6,061 nucleotides of DNA from Pseudanabaena sp. CAN_BIN31 (lineage in GTDB: Bacteria; Cyanobacteriota; Cyanobacteriia; Pseudanabaenales; Pseudanabaenaceae): NCBI GenBank assembly GCA_026785865.1, contig JAJAZG010000205.1, positions 1 through 6,061 of the forward strand, in the 5' to 3' direction. Positions within the stretch are counted from its first letter, which is position 1. Every line of letters starts with the position of its first letter. Shown here piece by piece: positions 5,401 to 6,061 of this stretch. The notes under the pieces are model-generated. The model was not told where the DNA came from and did not search any database. It saw only the letters and a program-made list of their open reading frames with translations. The position numbers were made by a program, and so were the translations under genes.

Positions 5401-6061
5401 AGGGTCGCTACTTCTAAAGCAATTTGAATTTCAGCAATTGAAAACTCTAGTAGCTACAGTGCGATCGGTCAAAGAACTAAAGGGAATTGTTAAGGATCGC
5501 CCAGTAGAAACCTATCCCGCAATGAGTCCAATTCTTGCGATTCAAAGCATACTGGCGAGAATTCGCGAACGATTTATTCTGTCTCAAGGGGATGTTTTGA
5601 GCGTGGTATTTTCATCCGATGGCAAAAGGTTAGCCACCAGTGGCAGTGACGGAACCGCGCGGGTATGGGATGAGAGCGGGAAAGAGCTAGCGAAACTGCA
5701 AGGACATCAAGGGTTTGTTTGGAGCGTGGTATTTTCACCCGATGGTAAAAGGTTAGCCACTAGTGGCAGTGACGGAACGGCGCGGGTATGGGATGAAAGC
5801 GGGAAAGAGCTAGCGAAACTGCAAGGACATCAAGGGGATGTTTCGAGCGTGGTATTTTCACCCGATGGCAAAAGGCTAGCCACCAGCGGCAGTGACGGAA
5901 CCGCACGGGTATGGGATGAGAGCGGGAAAGAGCTAGCGAAACTGCAAGGACATCAAGGGGATGTTTTGAGCGTGGTATTTTCACCCGACGGCAAAAGGCT
6001 AGCCACCAGTGGCAGGGACGGAACCGCGCGGGTATGGGATGAGAGCGGGAAAGAGCTAGCG
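2492..6061 (+). CDS. Giant TPR / nSTAND1 NTPase / membrane helix / WD40-repeat protein (C-terminus beyond window)
   Basis: A single open frame of at least 1190 codons with no stop before the right edge; probably a signal-sensing STAND-type ATPase, ligand unknown. Order of parts: residues 1-165, an alpha/beta domain with strands FSLSIAL, KVLMVLGL and FPMVLWLSD but no Walker A; about 225-480, helical TPR-like repeats (e.g. LAREFAESAIALYREG); 530-720, nSTAND1 with Walker A GDSGAGKSS (541-549), Walker B VLIFDQFED (617-625) and SLREDY (657-662); about 796-892, winged helix ending QLIHDYLVNFIRK; 898-929, charged coiled-coil-like; 930-952, one membrane helix; 953-1031, helical linker; from 1032, WD40 repeats. 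The ATG at 2492 has an AGAGG site. The winged-helix region contains an in-frame foldback repeat adding roughly 30 residues. The basic stretch before the membrane helix suggests a cytoplasmic N-part and an external WD40 part. Architecture is clear; biological role (conflict or signalling system) is inference. Confidence 0.93.
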   Translation, partial: MSDRTNIVADNNRDALRRLMRIVTRSQDFSLSIALCNYRVLQKRVLLDLRSQLATEGLPETAIAILELKSDAQTLLAPIQRLMEDVYKLPLEQRPKVLMVLGLDAVKEIQSVLKSANRVREEFANCLEFPMVLWLSDRTQDILTREASDLANWTTAGEIEFQMEAEELQELVQKSTEEMFNRFIDVETRESFLSGEIANSLQQYELKTAIAELECQGIEIDTELRANLDFAFGCINFVDTDIAQTKGLFQKSLAFWRDRNQLKQAICLMQLGLCDRTEAFRHRYGKEQFYQSSLQYFSESIAIFRQLERWDLVAEYINFLTASMEELKSTGLEALATEAISLHQTYPNQLREAHDHAVMASVHLAKNDYALAREFAESAIALYREGEALKLPNLHFSERYVYCKYEIWLARALDGLGDRQSAIARLAGVKDGWSHQYEAQVYVAVLEELRSLYTSAGLYLKAFETKQHQRSIEQQYGLRAFIGAGTLNPKREANNPDMYSALSLQSDGIAQEIEASGRMIDVEELVRRIGQARFPLTVIHGDSGAGKSSILSGGLIPALKSKESVDGRKVLVLLVKNYKDWSGEIKHQLQEYFRDRNPDLDPIHHFKQNIDANYLTVLIFDQFEDFFFKKQEFRDRLPFYKFLKACLHTDFVRVVLSLREDYLHYLLECDRAVDLEKVENDILGKQVRYYLGDFTQDQARQVIEALTLRSQLRLDEDLCDRLVEDLSGEQSRILPIELQVVGAQLESENPPILTLSKYLELTAGNEKRKPSEVLVERWLENVVKDCGVLNQGLAERVLYALTGNEEKRPQKTLTELGLELLTSPPAPLPRGEGSQENLLLPLSLGEGGLGGEGSLSLVIAVLVGSGLVFRVSSTPEDRFQLIHDYLVNFIRKKYAIDVMAELREERKRRERAEKENEILAVANRKARQRIAIGAGFLITSIVVAIGVGGYAGKTFVEQQEAIAGTRLEREGSLLLKQFEFQQLKTLVATVRSVKELKGIVKDRPVETYPAMSPILAIQSILARIRERFILSQGDVLSVVFSSDGKRLATSGSDGTARVWDESGKELAKLQGHQGFVWSVVFSPDGKRLATSGSDGTARVWDESGKELAKLQGHQGDVSSVVFSPDGKRLATSGSDGTARVWDESGKELAKLQGHQGDVLSVVFSPDGKRLATSGRDGTARVWDESGKELA
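4956..5048. repeat. C/G-rich foldback (MITE-like) repeat inserted in frame in the STAND gene
   Basis: About 93 bases with imperfect terminal inverted repeats: CCTCACCCCCAGCCCC at the left end and, inverted, CCTCACCCCCCAGCCCC at the right. Each half also carries its own palindrome centred on CCTAGG: CCCCTCTCC / GGAGAGGGG at 4968-4990, and a near-copy at 5011-5030. A short non-palindromic middle (about 4991-5008) separates them. The length is a multiple of three and contains no stop in the host frame, so it is translated as a Pro/Gly-rich insert (SPPAPLPRGEGS at 823-834, then LLLPLSLGEGGLGGEG). This type of repeat recurs in cyanobacterial intergenic DNA; finding it inside a coding domain is less usual. 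No transposase and no clear target duplication is visible. Confidence 0.82.
5585..6061 (+). repeat. Tandem 123-base repeats encoding near-identical WD40 units
   Basis: Three full 123-base units start at 5585, 5708 and 5831; a fourth starts at 5954 and is cut by the window edge after 108 bases. By hand count the units differ pairwise at only about 4 to 10 positions. Each encodes a 41-residue WD40 blade with the core SVVFSxDGKRLATSG, then DGTARVWDESGKELAK and LQGH. Between units the protein changes only at unit residues 3 (D/F/D/D), 5 (L/W/S/L), 11 (S/P/P/P) and 21 (S/S/S/R). The first unit is preceded by RFILSQG rather than LQGHQG, so it lacks the GH dipeptide and marks the start of the array. 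More units are expected past the edge, since propellers usually have seven or more blades. Confidence 0.95.

Noticed and set aside
5760..5984. Minus-strand open frame with an internal 41-residue repeat
   Set aside because: The repeat is simply the antisense reading of the 123-base WD40 units.
5585..6061. CRISPR-like array
   Set aside because: The repeats are contiguous 123-base units with no spacers, in frame, and encode WD40 blades.

Overview
The window is cyanobacterial. The octamer GCGATCGC (HIP1) occurs 19 times by my reading. The proteins recognised are of types common in cyanobacteria, and one gene carries a C/G-rich foldback repeat of a kind scattered through cyanobacterial genomes. 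Base composition looks moderate in GC. A filamentous, Pseudanabaena-like host is possible, but I cannot fix the genus from sequence alone.

Layout. (1) Positions 1-423, minus strand: the first 141 codons of a DUF554-family membrane protein that runs off the left edge. (2) 424-515: a short AT-rich divergent promoter region. (3) 516-1082, plus: peptide deformylase (def), complete, with all three catalytic motifs. (4) 1083-1187: an intergenic gap holding two consecutive small hairpins. (5) 1188-2480, plus: a complete 430-residue P-loop ATPase. (6) 2492 to beyond 6061, plus: one uninterrupted reading frame of at least 1190 codons that starts 11 bases after the ATPase and is still open at the right edge. 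Its order of parts is: an N-terminal domain resembling a P-loop fold without its P-loop, a TPR-like helical region, an nSTAND1-type NTPase with winged helix, a basic coiled-coil-like stretch, one membrane helix, a helical linker, and a WD40 propeller built from near-identical 41-residue repeats.

The housekeeping part (DUF554, def) appears unrelated to the rest. The ATPase and the giant STAND/WD40 protein look like a two-gene operon. By analogy with STAND sensors the WD40 array would recognise a ligand, the nSTAND module would switch, and the N-terminal domain would signal, perhaps through the separately encoded ATPase. This is inference: no recognisable nuclease, protease or other toxic effector lies inside the window.

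The unusual points are the paired ATPase and pseudo-ATPase arrangement, an in-frame 93-base foldback repeat inside the winged-helix coding region, and WD40 repeats that are almost identical at DNA level but vary in amino acids at only a few positions.
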